A stretch of DNA of 64,000 nt, taken from contig JAZOVZ010000090.1 in assembly GCA_045658965.1 (NCBI GenBank), forward strand, positions 13,236 through 77,235. Direction: 5' to 3'. Within the stretch, counting starts at the first letter, position 1; each line of letters opens with the position of its first letter. Position numbers and translations under genes: made by a program. The notes below the pieces were generated by a model. It saw only the letters and a program-made list of their open reading frames with translations, did not search any database and was not told the DNA's origin. Origin of the DNA: SVQP01 sp045658965. Its GTDB lineage: Bacteria > Bacillota > Clostridia > Oscillospirales > CAG-272. Positions 63,864 to 64,000 of the stretch are shown here, one piece after another.

Positions 63864-64000
63864 GTTCTTTTTTTGAGCAAGTAGCCGCAAAAAAAGAACC
63901 AAAAAAACGGCGTAGTAGGAATTTCGCCTCTGCGGAGGCGACGAGGGCTACGCGCCCTCGACCCGCGCGAGCCTTTGAAAAGGCTCGATCGAAACTTCTC
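63864..64000. repeat. Palindrome-rich composite repeat at the window edge
   Basis: TTCTTTTTTTG/CAAAAAAAGAA (63864-63898), then three GC-rich hairpins in a row: TCGCCTC/GAGGCGA (63924-63941), CGAGGGC/GCCCTCG (63942-63960) and GAGCCTTT/AAAGGCTC (63969-63986). No gene is seen. The layout recalls dispersed non-coding repeats of gut Clostridia, and it is cut by the end of the window. Confidence 0.6.

Overview
The window looks like a piece of a chromosome from a moderate-GC member of the Clostridia (Firmicutes). The evidence is the hrcA-grpE-dnaK-dnaJ operon behind a CIRCE operator, the mcsA-mcsB-clpC cluster, the DUF177-rpmF and rpsF-ssb-rpsR pairs, a SpoIID-like protein with peptidoglycan-binding repeats, AGGAG ribosome sites, many TTGACA-17-TATAAT promoters, and tRNA genes that encode their own CCA. 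Secreted lipoproteins and a GH28-type beta-helix protein would suit a gut or other carbohydrate-rich habitat, but I cannot name a genus. No integrase, transposase, CRISPR array, rRNA or replication origin was seen.

Layout. 1-3.2 kb: end of a cyclase-family gene, a DUF2179/DUF5698-type membrane protein, small membrane proteins and a sugar-phosphate isomerase/epimerase-like TIM barrel. 3.2-9.8 kb: heat-shock operon hrcA-grpE-dnaK-dnaJ followed by prmA and a small metallopeptidase. 10-12.9 kb (minus): a PlsC-like acyltransferase with added zinc ribbon, a small conserved protein and tmcAL. 13.2-16.3 kb: a 14-codon micro-ORF and lipoprotein, DUF177-rpmF, and a trigger-factor-like lipoprotein. 16.5-23.2 kb (minus): clpC, a degenerate-looking mcsB, mcsA, then three genes of a SpoIID/peptidoglycan-binding cluster containing a tandem hairpin array. 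23.3-25.2 kb: GntR regulator plus ABC transporter. 25.2-25.7 kb: tRNA-Leu(CAA) followed by tRNA-derived repeats. 25.8-31.6 kb: metallophosphoesterase lipoprotein, histidine phosphatase, esterase, GH28-like lipoprotein and two small membrane proteins. 31.6-35.9 kb (minus): a DUF6873-type protein, rpmB, a PurL-like pseudoenzyme and mtaB. 36-40.9 kb: upp, an RluA-type pseudouridine synthase, lnt, a small lipoprotein and a glycerophosphodiesterase. 40.9-42.1 kb (minus): rpsF-ssb-rpsR. 42.3-43.4 kb: ComEC-like hydrolase. 43.5-44.2 kb: tRNA(CAU) and dense repeats. 44.3-49.6 kb: uvrB, a small membrane protein, uvrA. 49.8-52.0 kb: ECF sigma factor and a membrane-anchored partner. 52.4-58.5 kb: a dlt-like operon flanked by lipoproteins. 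58.7-64 kb: rsmE, a PucR-type regulator, an S41 protease, greA and a membrane protein.

How the parts work together. Much of the window is protein quality control (HrcA regulon, ClpC with McsA/McsB) and translation (L32, L28, S6, S18, PrmA, RsmE, MtaB, TmcAL, RluA-type). The rest is largely cell-envelope work: the dlt-like operon, lipoprotein acylation by Lnt, peptidoglycan-binding proteins and an ECF sigma module.

Most unusual points. Both tRNA genes are followed by imperfect palindromic units that end in copies of that tRNA's own 3' half. Two families of short palindromes starting GTAGGG are scattered through intergenic DNA. Six different small hairpins stand in tandem near 21.2 kb. McsB seems to have lost both catalytic glutamates. 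A PurL-like protein lacks the SDHCRH motif and glutaminase domain. The SGNH protein of the dlt-like operon has Cys where the nucleophile Ser is expected.
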